Numbered from the stretch's first letter, positions 52,422-63,690 are shown. The stretch: 64,000 nucleotides of DNA from an uncultured Gammaproteobacteria bacterium (GCA_938082545.1 CALKCL010000001.1:34664-98663); one strand, 5' to 3'. A program made the numbers and translations. Notes: generated from the sequence alone by a model not told the origin.

Positions 52422-54017
52422 TTAAGTATTAATGTTTATGATAGTGTTGCGTTTAAATGCATTCTCATCTTTGTCAGGATAATCTAAGGTGTAGTGCAAG
52501 CCCCTGCTTTCTTTGCGACTTAATGCAGATACAACTATTAATTCAGCTACTAAAGCTAGGTTTCTCAATTCGATTAAGTCAGTGCTTATTTTAAAGTGAC
52601 TATAAAACTCATTAATCTCCCTTTGTAGCAGTTCGATGCGTTGTTTAGCACGACCCAAGCGCTTATCGGACCTAACTATACCGACATAATTCCACATTAA
52701 GCGTCTCAACTCATCCCAACTATGAGAAATGATTACGTCCTCATTTCCTTGTACCACTTTACTTTCATCCCACTCAGGTGGATTAACAGATAGAAAATCA
52801 TTCGCCATGTCTTTGGTAATACTTTTTACCGCTGACGAGGCAACGACTATGCACTCTAGCAGTGAGTTGCTGGCCATTCTATTGGCTCCGTGGAGACCTG
52901 TACATGCCGTCTCACCTACGGCATAGAGCCCATCTAACTCAGTTCTCCCTTTGACATCGGTAAGAACACCTCCACACAGATAATGAGCCGCCGGAACCAC
53001 AGGAATAGGGCTAGTGGTAATGTCTATTCCGTATTTCTTACATGTTTTATAGGCATTTGGGAAATGTTCAAGTATGAATTTTTTTGGCTTATGAGAAATA
53101 TCTAGATACACACACTCTAGCCCTAGTCGTTTCATTTCATGGTCGATCGCTCGCGCAACCACATCCCTAGAGGCGAGCTCGCCCCTGGAATCAAACTTTT
53201 GCATGAATCGCTCACCATCTGGGAGTATTAATTTCCCACCTTCCCCCCGAAGCGCTTCTGTTAAAAGTATTGTTTTAGCATGGGGATGGTAGAGGCAAGT
53301 AGGATGAAATTGAACAAACTCCATATTTGTAATGCTACAGCCCGCTCGCCACGCCATTGCAATACCGTCACCGGTGGCTACATCGGGATTGCTCGTGTAC
53401 AGATAAACTTTGCCAATACCACCGGTTCCTAACACTACAGTTTTAGCAGCGATAGTGACTATCGCGCTATTTATAGAATCATATAGATAGGCGCCTACAC
53501 ATTTAGAGCTGTTCGATGAAGTTTCTTTTGTCGTAATTAGATCGATAGCGGCATGACGTTCTAGTAACGTAACATTCGGCAGTTCTCTGACTTTTTTAAC
53601 AAGCGTTTTTTCAACAGCAGCCCCGGTTGCATCTGCCGCATGCACGACTCTTCTATGTGAGTGTCCGCCCTCCTGTGTGAGGTGGAATTCCTCTATACCC
53701 GATTTAGAGGTTCTAGTGGAGAAAGGAACCCCTTGCTCAATAAGCCACTCTATTCTATCTCTGCCGTTGCTAACTATATTTGTGACGGCATCGACGTCAC
53801 AAAGGCCCGCTCCTGCAATTAGTGTGTCTGTGATATGCGCTTCGGTTGTATCAGCATGGTCCATTACCGCCGAGATCCCTCCTTGGGCATAAAAAGTCGC
53901 GCTTTCATCTATACTACTTTTGCTTATTAGCACGATATTAAGTTCGCTCGGTAATGCTAAGGCAACGCTGAGGCCTGCAGCTCCACTGCCTATTATCATT
54001 ACATCGTAGTGTTTCAT
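52422..54017 (-). CDS. nadB: L-aspartate oxidase
   Basis: 531 aa; IIGSGAAGLSVAL, YAQGGISAVMDHADTTEAHITDTLIAGAGLCD, GLYAVGETACTGLHGANRMASNSLLECIV. Confidence 0.97.
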   Translation of the reverse strand: MKHYDVMIIGSGAAGLSVALALPSELNIVLISKSSIDESATFYAQGGISAVMDHADTTEAHITDTLIAGAGLCDVDAVTNIVSNGRDRIEWLIEQGVPFSTRTSKSGIEEFHLTQEGGHSHRRVVHAADATGAAVEKTLVKKVRELPNVTLLERHAAIDLITTKETSSNSSKCVGAYLYDSINSAIVTIAAKTVVLGTGGIGKVYLYTSNPDVATGDGIAMAWRAGCSITNMEFVQFHPTCLYHPHAKTILLTEALRGEGGKLILPDGERFMQKFDSRGELASRDVVARAIDHEMKRLGLECVYLDISHKPKKFILEHFPNAYKTCKKYGIDITTSPIPVVPAAHYLCGGVLTDVKGRTELDGLYAVGETACTGLHGANRMASNSLLECIVVASSAVKSITKDMANDFLSVNPPEWDESKVVQGNEDVIISHSWDELRRLMWNYVGIVRSDKRLGRAKQRIELLQREINEFYSHFKISTDLIELRNLALVAELIVVSALSRKESRGLHYTLDYPDKDENAFKRNTIININT

Positions 54018-54291
54018 GAAAATTGCACTTAAAAAATCCTGTCAAAGAGTCATTATTGTCTTCCATTTTATTCTATAGGTTTCGCTACGGCTACTAATCA
54101 CTAATCTTGATGTATTTTGATCCTAATAGAAGAGAACAGACGTAAGTTAGGAGGGGTAAAGCCGGGCTTACAGCCTATACATTGGAGTGCTACCATAGCC
54201 TCGCTTGCCCACTTAGTTACATTTTGGTAACTAAGCATTCGGTTAGAGTTTGCTCTATGATTACCTTTAGCCAACAAGGATACTTGTCGTT

Positions 54292-55737
54292 ATGATTCAA
54301 TTTCTATATAAATATCTCTTTCTTTTGACTTTGACTACCGTAGCAGCCTTCTCTCTGCAAGCCAGTGACCTGCCTGACTTTACAGAGCTGGCAGCTAAAA
54401 ACAGTCCCACTGTAGTTAACATAAAAGCGATACCAAAAAAGCAAGAAGTTATAGCTGATAAGCCCCAAGGCATGCCTTTTGAACGGCCTTTTGGGCCGGA
54501 TGGAGGTCTTCCTGATTTCTTTAGATACTTTTACGATGAACAGCCAGGCCAAAGGAAAAAACCACGACGAGACGCGCGGCCATCGCAGGGGTCTGGTTTC
54601 ATCATGTCTCCGGACGGATATATCATCACTAATCACCATGTCGTAGATGGAGCAGGAGAACTGATAGTAACCTTGTCCGATAGAAGTGAACTCATAGCTA
54701 AGTTGATTGGTTCTGATGAGCGGAGTGATATCGCTGTTCTTAAGATTGATGCACCTTACGATCTCCAGACTGTAATTTTAGGGGATTCTGATTCTTTGAA
54801 AGTTGGAGAATGGGTGCTTGCCATTGGTTCCCCCTTTGGATTTGATTATTCTGTGACCGCGGGGATTGTCAGTGCTAAAAGTCGGAGCCTTCCTGACGAC
54901 AACTACGTGCCTTTCATACAAACCGATGTGGCGATTAACCCTGGAAATTCTGGAGGGCCTTTATTTAACTTGCAAGGTAAAGTGGTAGGCGTCAATTCTC
55001 AAATTTATAGCAGGACTGGCGGATTCATGGGTCTTTCTTTTGCTATCCCAATGAAAGTGGTTCTGAATGTTTACGAGCAAATAAAGCAAACCGGCACAGT
55101 GAGCCGCGGTTGGTTAGGCGTTTTCATACAGGACGTTACGCAAGAACTTGCTGAATCCTTCGGAATGACTAAGCCTGCAGGAGCACTTATTTCTAAAGTT
55201 TTGCCGAATAGTCCAGCTAAAAAAGGTGGTATTAAAGCTGGGGATATCGTTGTTGAGTTTGGTGGATCTGCTGTTGATCGCTCCAGCGATCTTCCTCCCT
55301 TGGTAGGCCAACAAGAAGTTGGCTCAAAAGTAAAAGTGCAGATTATTCGGAATGGTAAGAAAATGCGCTTGACTATTGTCATAGGAGCGTTGAAAGATGA
55401 GCCTGAAGTGGCCTTAAAAAGCAAAGCTAAGCAAGCAGATGAATTTAACATCCATGAAAAGTTAGGAATAGCGGTTACAGCGATTAATAGCGATCAACGG
55501 ATAAAGTTACGAGTCGAGCGGGGGGGGGTGCTTATTGCCAACCTAGAAGATGGGCCAGCAACTGAAGCTGGACTGCAACAAGGTGACGTGATACTGAAAA
55601 TGGCTAGCTCTTTAGTCCTTGGGGTTCAGAGCTTTAAAAATATCTTGCGCTCGCTTGCTCCTAACTCCGTGGTGCCAATCTTAATACAGCGGGAAGGCTC
55701 ACCATTGTATGTAGCTGTGCGATTAGGTGAAAAATAG
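54292..55737 (+). CDS. DegP/MucD-type periplasmic serine protease (Do family)
   Basis: 481 aa; signal peptide, catalytic H (ITNHHVVDGA), D (RSDIAVLKI), S (NPGNSGGPLF), two PDZ domains. Confidence 0.96.
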   Translation: MIQFLYKYLFLLTLTTVAAFSLQASDLPDFTELAAKNSPTVVNIKAIPKKQEVIADKPQGMPFERPFGPDGGLPDFFRYFYDEQPGQRKKPRRDARPSQGSGFIMSPDGYIITNHHVVDGAGELIVTLSDRSELIAKLIGSDERSDIAVLKIDAPYDLQTVILGDSDSLKVGEWVLAIGSPFGFDYSVTAGIVSAKSRSLPDDNYVPFIQTDVAINPGNSGGPLFNLQGKVVGVNSQIYSRTGGFMGLSFAIPMKVVLNVYEQIKQTGTVSRGWLGVFIQDVTQELAESFGMTKPAGALISKVLPNSPAKKGGIKAGDIVVEFGGSAVDRSSDLPPLVGQQEVGSKVKVQIIRNGKKMRLTIVIGALKDEPEVALKSKAKQADEFNIHEKLGIAVTAINSDQRIKLRVERGGVLIANLEDGPATEAGLQQGDVILKMASSLVLGVQSFKNILRSLAPNSVVPILIQREGSPLYVAVRLGEK

Positions 55738-55826
55738 AAGCTCGAACCTGCTTTTGTTTGTTCTTATGACACCGTATTATGGCGGCTTAACTTTGAAGCT
55801 AGCCAGATAATACAGTGACACGCACA

Positions 55827-55855
55827 CACATCTCTGTGTTTTAAACAGAGATGTG
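55827..55855 (+). other. Intergenic hairpin, 10-bp perfect stem CACATCTCTG/CAGAGATGTG with 9-nt loop
   Basis: Direct inverted repeat between degP/mucD-like and lepA; no downstream T tract. Confidence 0.5.
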
Positions 55856-55942
55856 CTTGATGTTAGTCTCTTCTGCGGGAGGGTTCAGTCCTTTCCAACG
55901 CTTACTCGTTTATTCTAATTAACTGGAGAAATCAAGGAACAT

Positions 55943-57745
55943 ATGTCTTGGGAAATGGCAAACATAAGGAATTTTTCGATAATTGCACATATCGATCATG
56001 GAAAATCAACGTTAGCCGATAGGTTTATTCAGACGTGCGGGGGGCTCAGCGAGCGTGAGATGTCAGCACAAGTCCTCGATTCTATGGATATCGAAAAAGA
56101 AAGAGGGATCACCATAAAAGCTCAGAGTGTAAGCCTCTCTTACGAAGCAAATAATGGTCAGAGCTATCTCTTTAATTTCATCGATACACCAGGCCATGTC
56201 GATTTTAGCTACGAAGTATCTAGATCACTTGCCGCATGTGAAGGGGCATTATTAGTCGTGGATGCTGCTCAAGGGGTTGAGGCACAATCAGTGGCTAATT
56301 GCCATGTTGCGATCGACCAAGGTTTAGAAGTCGTACCCGTTTTAAATAAAATTGATTTGCCTTCATCTGAGCCTTTGCGCGTCCGTGAAGAAATTGAAAA
56401 TGTTATTGGGATAGATGCTGACGATAGCATTAATGTTAGCGCAAAAACCGGTATTGGAGTCCCTGATTTACTGGAAGCAATTGTTTTGCGAATTCCGTCT
56501 CCATCGGGGGATAGAGAGGGGGCACTTAAGGCGCTTATTATTGATTCTTGGTTCGATAATTATCTTGGAGTTGTGTCATTAGTGCGCGTTTATGAAGGAA
56601 CGCTACGGAAAGGTGATAAAATCATCACAATGTCCAATATGAATTCAGCTGAAGTAGGGGATGTAGGTATATTTACCCCTAAACGAGTAAGCACTGGAAT
56701 ATTGAAAGCGGGCGAAGTTGGTTATCTTGTTGCAGGCATAAAAGACATTTATGGAGCTCCTGTCGGAGACACCGTAACCACGACTAAAAAGCCTGCTGCA
56801 GAAGCTTTAAAAGGGTTTAAAGAATCGAAACCTAACGTTTTTGCCGGCTTATACCCAGTAGATTCAGGAGAGTACGAGGCTTTTCGAGAATCGTTATCAA
56901 AACTTAGATTAAATGATGCAGCACTTCATTACCAGCCGGAAACATCAGAGGCTTTAGGCTTCGGTTTTCGATGTGGGTTTTTAGGCATGCTGCATATGGA
57001 AATCATACAGGAACGGATTGAAAGGGAGTACGGCATAGAGCTAATCATGACATCTCCAACTGTTGTGTATGAAGTTGTCGACAAGAACGGTGGAATACAC
57101 ATGATCGACAACCCTGTGAGACTACCCGAGCCTAATATGATCTCACTAGTTAAAGAGCCTATGGTTATTGTTGATATTTTGTCGCCCCAAGAACATGTAG
57201 GTAATATCATGAAGATGTGTCTCGAAAAACGGGGAGTGCAAAAGAAGATGAGCTATTTAGGTAACCAAGTTGCTATTAGCTACGAGGTTCCAATGGCCGA
57301 GATAGTGACAGACTTCTTCGATCGCCTGAAATCTACAACTAAAGGTTATGCTTCAATGGATTACAACTTTTCTCATTACCAGGAAGCCAACATGGTGCGC
57401 TTAGATATTCTCATAAACAGTGAAAAAGTTGATGCATTGTCGGTTATCGCGCACAGTGATCAAGCACTTTGGAAAGGGCGGGAGCTTGTTAAAAAAATGA
57501 GAGAAATTATTCCACGACAAATGTTTGATATTGCTATCCAGGCTTCTATCGGTTCAAAAATCATAGCAAGAGAGAGCGTTAAAGCCCTAAGGAAAAACGT
57601 GACTGCAAAGTGTTACGGAGGGGATATATCTCGTAAACGCAAGCTATTAGAAAAGCAAAAAGCTGGAAAGAAGAGAATGAAGCAGTTCGGCTCAGTGGAA
57701 ATTCCTCAAGAGGCATTTATGGCCGTTCTTAGAGCTGGCAGCTAA
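55943..57745 (+). CDS. lepA: Elongation factor 4 (LepA)
   Basis: 600 aa; [47 protein letters not shown]. Confidence 0.98.
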   Translation: MSWEMANIRNFSIIAHIDHGKSTLADRFIQTCGGLSEREMSAQVLDSMDIEKERGITIKAQSVSLSYEANNGQSYLFNFIDTPGHVDFSYEVSRSLAACEGALLVVDAAQGVEAQSVANCHVAIDQGLEVVPVLNKIDLPSSEPLRVREEIENVIGIDADDSINVSAKTGIGVPDLLEAIVLRIPSPSGDREGALKALIIDSWFDNYLGVVSLVRVYEGTLRKGDKIITMSNMNSAEVGDVGIFTPKRVSTGILKAGEVGYLVAGIKDIYGAPVGDTVTTTKKPAAEALKGFKESKPNVFAGLYPVDSGEYEAFRESLSKLRLNDAALHYQPETSEALGFGFRCGFLGMLHMEIIQERIEREYGIELIMTSPTVVYEVVDKNGGIHMIDNPVRLPEPNMISLVKEPMVIVDILSPQEHVGNIMKMCLEKRGVQKKMSYLGNQVAISYEVPMAEIVTDFFDRLKSTTKGYASMDYNFSHYQEANMVRLDILINSEKVDALSVIAHSDQALWKGRELVKKMREIIPRQMFDIAIQASIGSKIIARESVKALRKNVTAKCYGGDISRKRKLLEKQKAGKKRMKQFGSVEIPQEAFMAVLRAGS

Positions 57746-58527
57746 TGATGGTTTGGGATTTTACAGCCATACTTTTCTTGTTGTCAGTCAGCACTGGCCT
57801 CATTATCGTTTCGTATAAAGTCGCCAGAAGGAAAAGCACTGAAAGCTTCGCCTTAGGTGATGAAAGACGCCAAGATAATATGTTACTTAGGTTTTCTAAA
57901 TCCTTCTTTCCTGTCTTCGCCTTTGTTTTTGTACTTAGAGCTTTCGTAGTCGAACCGTTTCGCATTCCTTCTGGCTCCATGATCCCAACACTTCTTATTG
58001 GAGACTTCATATTGGTTAACAAATATGAGTATGGAATAAAATCTCCTATTTTTAATTCTCAGTTGATTCAAATTGGCCGTCCAGAGCACGGTGATGTTGT
58101 AGTTTTCAGATATCCGCTGGACCCATCCACTCCGTTTATTAAACGCGTAATAGGCCTACCCGGAGACCGTATTCGGATCGACAACAAGCATGTGTATGTA
58201 AATGATAACGAAGTTGCGTGGCAAGATGAGAAGACTTACATAGGTATTGACTCTGCCGCGAGGCACACTGGTGCGAAAGTGCATCGAGAAATGGCGGGTA
58301 AAAATAGTCATGAGGTACTGATATCTCCTGGTTACTACGGGACTGATGGAAATTTTAGTGTACCTCCTGACCATTACTTCGTCTTGGGAGACAATAGAGA
58401 TAACAGCAGAGACTCTCGTTTTTGGGGTTTCGTTCCAAAAGAAAACTTAATGGGGAAAGCGTTCTATATCTGGTTTAATTGGGATGGGGGGCCTAACTTT
58501 GCTCGCGCAGGGCTGCGGATCAAATGA
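57745..58527 (+). CDS. lepB: Signal peptidase I
   Basis: 260 aa; VEPFRIPSGSMIPTLLIGDFILVNK, FIKRVIGLPGDRI, HYFVLGDNRDNSRDSRFWGFVP. Confidence 0.97.
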   Translation: MMVWDFTAILFLLSVSTGLIIVSYKVARRKSTESFALGDERRQDNMLLRFSKSFFPVFAFVFVLRAFVVEPFRIPSGSMIPTLLIGDFILVNKYEYGIKSPIFNSQLIQIGRPEHGDVVVFRYPLDPSTPFIKRVIGLPGDRIRIDNKHVYVNDNEVAWQDEKTYIGIDSAARHTGAKVHREMAGKNSHEVLISPGYYGTDGNFSVPPDHYFVLGDNRDNSRDSRFWGFVPKENLMGKAFYIWFNWDGGPNFARAGLRIK

Positions 58528-59228
58528 CGGAATTCCAGCGGCTTACGTACCCAACTAGCTATATGACCCTTGATTATGTTTTCAAAGTACCGAATTTGAA
58601 GACACAGGCTCTAACGCATAGAAGTAAGGGTCCTCAACATAACGAGAGGCTTGAATATCTCGGAGATGCGCTCTTAGGAGTTATCGTGGCTGAATACCTC
58701 TTTGAGAATTTCCCAACGGCTGATGAAGGGCAATTAACCAGGGCACGAGCAGCGTTAGTCAATAGCGAAGTTTTAGCATCCATAGCGGTGCGTCTTAGGC
58801 TGGGAAAGAAATTGTTACTCGGTGATGGCGAAAAAAATTCTGGAGGCTGCGAAAGGAGTTCGATTTTGGCAAATACCACAGAAGCTTTAATAGGAGCAGT
58901 ATATCTCGATTCTAACTATCCGGAATGTTGCAATATAGTGCGTGCTCTTTACAAAGACTATTTTTCTCTAGTTGATCCGTTAGCTGTTGAAAAAGATGCG
59001 AAAACAGAACTACAAGAATCATTACAGGCCTTAAATTTTGGCCTGCCCGTATACACTACGAGCCAGGTAGTCGGTCCTCCCCATAATCGTACTTTCTCCG
59101 TAATATGTACCACCAAAGCTATTGCCGACGGCTTTCAAGGATCTGGCTCTAGTAGAAGAAAAGCTGAGCAAGTTGCTGCGAGAATGACATTAGATGCACT
59201 TAAGGAAAAGTCGTTGAATGGAAAATAA
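58524..59228 (+). CDS. rnc: Ribonuclease III
   Basis: 234 aa; HNERLEYLGDALLGVIVAEYLF, dsRBD at C-terminus (SGSSRRKAEQVAARMTLDAL). Confidence 0.97.
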   Translation: MTEFQRLTYPTSYMTLDYVFKVPNLKTQALTHRSKGPQHNERLEYLGDALLGVIVAEYLFENFPTADEGQLTRARAALVNSEVLASIAVRLRLGKKLLLGDGEKNSGGCERSSILANTTEALIGAVYLDSNYPECCNIVRALYKDYFSLVDPLAVEKDAKTELQESLQALNFGLPVYTTSQVVGPPHNRTFSVICTTKAIADGFQGSGSSRRKAEQVAARMTLDALKEKSLNGK

Positions 59229-60108
59229 ATGTGGGCTAATAGCAATCGTAGGGCGGCCGAATGTCGGAAAATCTACGATGCTTAATCAAATGCTAAAACA
59301 AAAGATCAGTATTACGTCAAGAAAGCCACAGACAACTCGATACCAAATCATAGGGATACACACTGAAGGTGACTCACAAATTGTTTTTGTTGATACCCCA
59401 GGGTGGCAAATATCACCTAAAAATCGCTTGAATCGACTGATGAATCGAGAGGTCAAACAAGCTCTAAGTGATGTAGATCTTGTACTAATGCTTTGTGATT
59501 CGAGACAATGGACACTCGGTGATGAAAAAATAGCGGCTTTGGCTGACGAGAGTGGTGTCCCAGCGATATTGGCTTTGAATAAGATTGATTTACTGAAAAA
59601 CAAAAAATCACTACTTCCAGCCATAGCGAAAATATCCGAAAATTATACCAACTTTTCTGAGTTCATCCCTGTTTGCGCGAAAACTGTTTCAGGCGTTGAA
59701 GCTCTGCTAGAATTTATTATGTTTTCGTTGCCGGAAAGGCCATTTATTTTCCCGAAAGGTCAAGTGACCGACAGACCAGAGCGTTTTCTTTGCGGCGAAA
59801 TAATTCGCGAAAAAACAATGAACTATTTAGGTGACGAGCTACCGTATACCACTACGGTTGTCATTGACGACTTTGAAGAATTAGAAACTATTACAAATAT
59901 AATCGCCACGATTTGGGTTGGTCGAGATAGTCAGAAACCTATAGTTATAGGGAAGAACGGCTCGCTGTTAAAGCGGATTGCTAGCGACGCCCGTTCCGAT
60001 ATAGAAGAGCTGTTGCAGCGTAAAGTGTTCATGAAAGTATGGGTCAAAACTAAACGAGGATGGCTTGATAGCACCGAGGCCATGAAAACGATCGGTCTAT
60101 TGGATTAG
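59218..60108 (+). CDS. era: GTPase Era
   Basis: 296 aa; IVGRPNVGKSTMLNQMLKQKISITSRKPQTTRYQIIGIHTEG, KH domain. Confidence 0.97.
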   Translation: MENKCGLIAIVGRPNVGKSTMLNQMLKQKISITSRKPQTTRYQIIGIHTEGDSQIVFVDTPGWQISPKNRLNRLMNREVKQALSDVDLVLMLCDSRQWTLGDEKIAALADESGVPAILALNKIDLLKNKKSLLPAIAKISENYTNFSEFIPVCAKTVSGVEALLEFIMFSLPERPFIFPKGQVTDRPERFLCGEIIREKTMNYLGDELPYTTTVVIDDFEELETITNIIATIWVGRDSQKPIVIGKNGSLLKRIASDARSDIEELLQRKVFMKVWVKTKRGWLDSTEAMKTIGLLD

Positions 60109-60111
60109 AGT

Positions 60112-60816
60112 TTGTTGGAACCTGCATTTATTCTTCATAGCAGGCGTTATCAGGAAAGTAGCTTAATTGTTCAAGTTTTGACAGAATCTAAAGGTAGGTT
60201 TGCTGCAGTAGCGAGAGGCGCTTTGCGAAAAAAATCTAGGTTGTCAGGCTTGCTTCAACCATTGTCTTTGCTGGCTATTGAAGTAAAAGGTAGGTCTAGT
60301 TTACTAACGCTAACTCACGCTGATGTAGTCCAAATATTTGAAGTCCAGCTGCCGAAAAACTTGTATGCGGTTTTTTATATGAATGAGCTGCTGATGAATT
60401 TGACAGTTGAACACGACGAATCTCTAGGAATTTTCAATTTATATAGAAAGTGTTTAAAAAAAATCACAGACAGCCGTAATAGTCAGGCTCTTGAGCCTGT
60501 GTTACGTCAATTTGAAATTTCTTTACTCCAAGAAATTGGGTTGGGTATGAATTTCACTGAAGAATTCCTAAACGGTAAGGCCGTAGAAGAAAATATGGCG
60601 TATATATATGTGCCGGACAAAGGATGTACTACTGATAGAGGTATGGTTGGGGGAGTGGAAGTCTCTGGAGGTACTTTGTTGTGGTTGTCAGGACAAATCG
60701 ATTACACAGCAGAGTTTGCGAAGGATGCAAAAAAGCTAATGAGACACGTGCTAGCATTCCATTTGGGTGGGAAGAAGATAAATTCCCGCAGTTTTTTTCA
60801 AAACAAAAGTGAGTAA
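60112..60816 (+). CDS. recO: DNA repair protein RecO
   Basis: 234 aa, TTG start; AFILHSRRYQESSLIVQVLTESKGRFAAVARGALRKKSRL. Confidence 0.92.
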   Translation: MLEPAFILHSRRYQESSLIVQVLTESKGRFAAVARGALRKKSRLSGLLQPLSLLAIEVKGRSSLLTLTHADVVQIFEVQLPKNLYAVFYMNELLMNLTVEHDESLGIFNLYRKCLKKITDSRNSQALEPVLRQFEISLLQEIGLGMNFTEEFLNGKAVEENMAYIYVPDKGCTTDRGMVGGVEVSGGTLLWLSGQIDYTAEFAKDAKKLMRHVLAFHLGGKKINSRSFFQNKSE

Positions 60817-60845
60817 AATGACAAAATTCAATTTTTATCGGTCGA

Positions 60846-61604
60846 GTGAACACTTATATGATTCCTAATGCTAATGAGCCTGTAAGACTAGGTGTTAATA
60901 TCGATCATGTTGCAACGGTTAGACAAGCAAGGGGTGGGCTTTCTCCAAGCGTCAGTGAAGCTGCCAATCTAGCTGTGCGTGGGGGAGCAGATCTAATCAC
61001 AGTGCATTTGAGGGAAGATAGAAGGCACATTCAAGACTCTGACGTTTACAGTTTGAAGCGCGAATTAAATGTCCCATTGAATCTTGAGTTGGCGGCTACG
61101 GCGGAAATGGTTAGCATTGCTTGTGATATAAAACCAGCATCGTGCTGCCTAGTGCCGGAGAGAAGAGCTGAAATCACCACTGAGGGCGGGCTTGACATCC
61201 ATACCTTATCCAACGGTTTAGAACACATCGTGGAAACTCTCGATGCTGCCGGAACGACCGTGTCCGCATTTATAGATCCAAAGCCTATACAAGTGCAGGC
61301 TGCTGCTAACATCGGGATAAAAGTCATAGAGTTTCATACTGGTAAATATTCTTTGGCTACTAATGCTGCTAGGAGAGCGCAGGAACTAAATGGATTAAAA
61401 GAAGCCATCAGTATGGCATCATCATTAGGCCTTCGGGTGCATGCGGGCCATGGACTGGACTACCAAAACGTAGGATTAATTTCTCAAATCAAAGATATCA
61501 GAGAATTAAATATTGGACACGCTATTGTTGCGCGCGCCCTCTATGTGGGTCTAGAGAAAGCTGTCGCCTTAATGAAATGTCTTATATTGGAAGCCGACCA
61601 GTGA
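60846..61604 (+). CDS. pdxJ: Pyridoxine 5'-phosphate synthase
   Basis: 252 aa (GTG 60846 or ATG 60858); RLGVNIDHVATVRQARGG, ITVHLREDRRHIQDSDV, LRVHAGHGLDYQNV. Confidence 0.97.
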   Translation: MNTYMIPNANEPVRLGVNIDHVATVRQARGGLSPSVSEAANLAVRGGADLITVHLREDRRHIQDSDVYSLKRELNVPLNLELAATAEMVSIACDIKPASCCLVPERRAEITTEGGLDIHTLSNGLEHIVETLDAAGTTVSAFIDPKPIQVQAAANIGIKVIEFHTGKYSLATNAARRAQELNGLKEAISMASSLGLRVHAGHGLDYQNVGLISQIKDIRELNIGHAIVARALYVGLEKAVALMKCLILEADQ

Positions 61605-61990
61605 TTTATGGGATTGGAGTTGATATCACAGAAATCTCGCGCTTCCAGATCTCTTATGACCGATTTGGCGACCGTTTGATACAAAAAATACTGACTCTAG
61701 ATGAAGAAAAATTTTTTATGCGCTCTAAAAACAAGGCTCGTTTTCTTGCGATGCGCTTTGCAGCTAAAGAAGCCACTTCAAAAGCTCTTGGTACAGGATT
61801 TAAACAAGGTGTGGCACCTCGTCAAATTGGCGTTACTCACGCTAAAAGTGGAAAACCTAATCTAAAAGTCCACGGTAGAACTTATGATATTTTTAAACAA
61901 GAGCGGATCGTTAACTCTCACTTAAGTCTATCTGATGATGCAGGGCTTGCTATAGCCTATGTGGTGTTGGAGACAGAAGGTCTTCCATAA
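61601..61990 (+). CDS. acpS: Holo-ACP synthase
   Basis: Likely GTG start 61601 overlapping the pdxJ stop (GTGA); IYGIGVDITEISRF, RFLAMRFAAKEATSKALGTGF. Confidence 0.94.
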   Translation: MIYGIGVDITEISRFQISYDRFGDRLIQKILTLDEEKFFMRSKNKARFLAMRFAAKEATSKALGTGFKQGVAPRQIGVTHAKSGKPNLKVHGRTYDIFKQERIVNSHLSLSDDAGLAIAYVVLETEGLP

Positions 61991-62089
61991 GTAAGGTATA
62001 ATCTTTTTTTCTGTAGCTAAACAAAAACTAGCACGGGATTAACACATCTCTTTAATAAATAGCAACCCATAGAGCACCTGAAAACCCTT

Positions 62090-63679
62090 ATGTCCACGAT
62101 TGATAGTGAAGTCAAAAAGCGGCGCACGTTCGCCATCATTTCTCACCCGGATGCTGGTAAAACAACAGTAACTGAAAAATTGTTACTATTGGGAGGTGCT
62201 ATCCAAGTAGCAGGAACCGTAAAAGCAAGAAAAAGTGCACGACACGCTACTTCGGATTGGATGGAAATTGAGAAGCAACGTGGTATATCCGTGACTTCTT
62301 CTGTGATGCAGTTCGATTACAAAGGGCATATTATCAATCTACTTGACACCCCTGGTCACGAAGATTTTAGCGAAGACACATATCGGACTCTTAGCGCAGT
62401 TGATTCTGCAGTAATGATAATTGACGCGGCTAGAGGCGTTGAAGCTCGCACCATAAAATTGCTAGAAGTCTGTAGATTGAGAAAGACACCGGTAATAACT
62501 TTTGTGAATAAATTAGATAGGAATGGACGAGAGCCGCTAGATTTACTTGATGATATAGAGTCCGTGCTGAACATAAAATGCTGCCCTATAACTTGGCCTC
62601 TGGGCTCGGGTCCCCATTTAGAAGGTATATTCGATTTTCGTGAACGTGTTGTATTGCCCTATGACAGGAATGTGAAATCAACTCAGGAGCAGCCAAATAG
62701 GGTCAGTTTGACCGTTGCGCACGATGACGAAAGGTTCAAAGAAGGTATTTCAAAACTGGAAGACGAAATTGCCTTATTGGACGGTGCAGGCAATGAGTTT
62801 ACTAAGGAAGCATATCTATCTGGAGAAATCACACCTGTTTTCTTTGGTACAGCTTTGAGAACTTTTGGGTTGACGGAGATGCTTGATATGTTCATTGATA
62901 TCGCTCCGAGCCCTTTACCCAGACCCACGAGCTCAGTCGATATTGTAGACCCAACAAGTAATAAATTCTCTGGTCTCATTTTTAAAATACAAGCTAATAT
63001 GGATCCTAAACATCGCGATCGTATAGCTTTTATGAGAATTTGTTCGGGTAAATATCAGGATGGCCAAAAATCTTTTAATGTTCGTTTGGGGCGAGAGATA
63101 AAGCTCAGTGGAGCCGTACAATTCATGGCTCGCAGCAGAGACGCAACGGGGAGCGCGTGGCCTGGAGACATCATTGGTTTGCACAATCACGGAACTATTC
63201 AAATTGGAGACACATTTACAGAAGGCGACAAATTTATGTTCTCGGGTATCCCGAGCTTTGCGCCTGATTTGTTTCGCCAAGTCCGGTCTCTAGATCCCCT
63301 GAGGAACAAGGCATTACTCAAAGGGCTAACGCAATTATGCGAAGAAGGTGCAGTTCAAGTCTTTAATTATAAGAACAGGTCTGAGATCGTTGTTGGCGCG
63401 ATCGGACAGTTACAGTTTGAGGTAGTCGCATGGCGTTTGGAAAATGAATACTCTGTCGAATGCCTATTCGAGGGCTCTCAAGTGCAGTCCGCACGATGGC
63501 TAGTATCCGAAGACAGTAAGGAACTACAGAAGCTTGAACTCCATTCTCCCTCTAATATTGCGATAGATGGGGCCGGGCAGTTAGTCTACTTAGCCCCTTC
63601 CATGGCAAATCTAAAAGTTACTCAAGATAGGTGCCCGTTAGTATCTTTCCGAAGCACGCGGGAAATGCTAGTCGGCTAA
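62090..63679 (+). CDS. prfC: Peptide chain release factor 3
   Basis: 529 aa; RRTFAIISHPDAGKTTVTEKLLLLGGAIQVAGTVKARKSARHATSDWMEIEKQRGISVTSSVMQF. Confidence 0.97.
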   Translation: MSTIDSEVKKRRTFAIISHPDAGKTTVTEKLLLLGGAIQVAGTVKARKSARHATSDWMEIEKQRGISVTSSVMQFDYKGHIINLLDTPGHEDFSEDTYRTLSAVDSAVMIIDAARGVEARTIKLLEVCRLRKTPVITFVNKLDRNGREPLDLLDDIESVLNIKCCPITWPLGSGPHLEGIFDFRERVVLPYDRNVKSTQEQPNRVSLTVAHDDERFKEGISKLEDEIALLDGAGNEFTKEAYLSGEITPVFFGTALRTFGLTEMLDMFIDIAPSPLPRPTSSVDIVDPTSNKFSGLIFKIQANMDPKHRDRIAFMRICSGKYQDGQKSFNVRLGREIKLSGAVQFMARSRDATGSAWPGDIIGLHNHGTIQIGDTFTEGDKFMFSGIPSFAPDLFRQVRSLDPLRNKALLKGLTQLCEEGAVQVFNYKNRSEIVVGAIGQLQFEVVAWRLENEYSVECLFEGSQVQSARWLVSEDSKELQKLELHSPSNIAIDGAGQLVYLAPSMANLKVTQDRCPLVSFRSTREMLVG

Positions 63680-63690
63680 AGAAGGCTCTT

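Noticed and set aside
55827-55855. Rho-independent terminator
   Set aside because: The hairpin is followed by CTTGATGTTAG, not a T tract.
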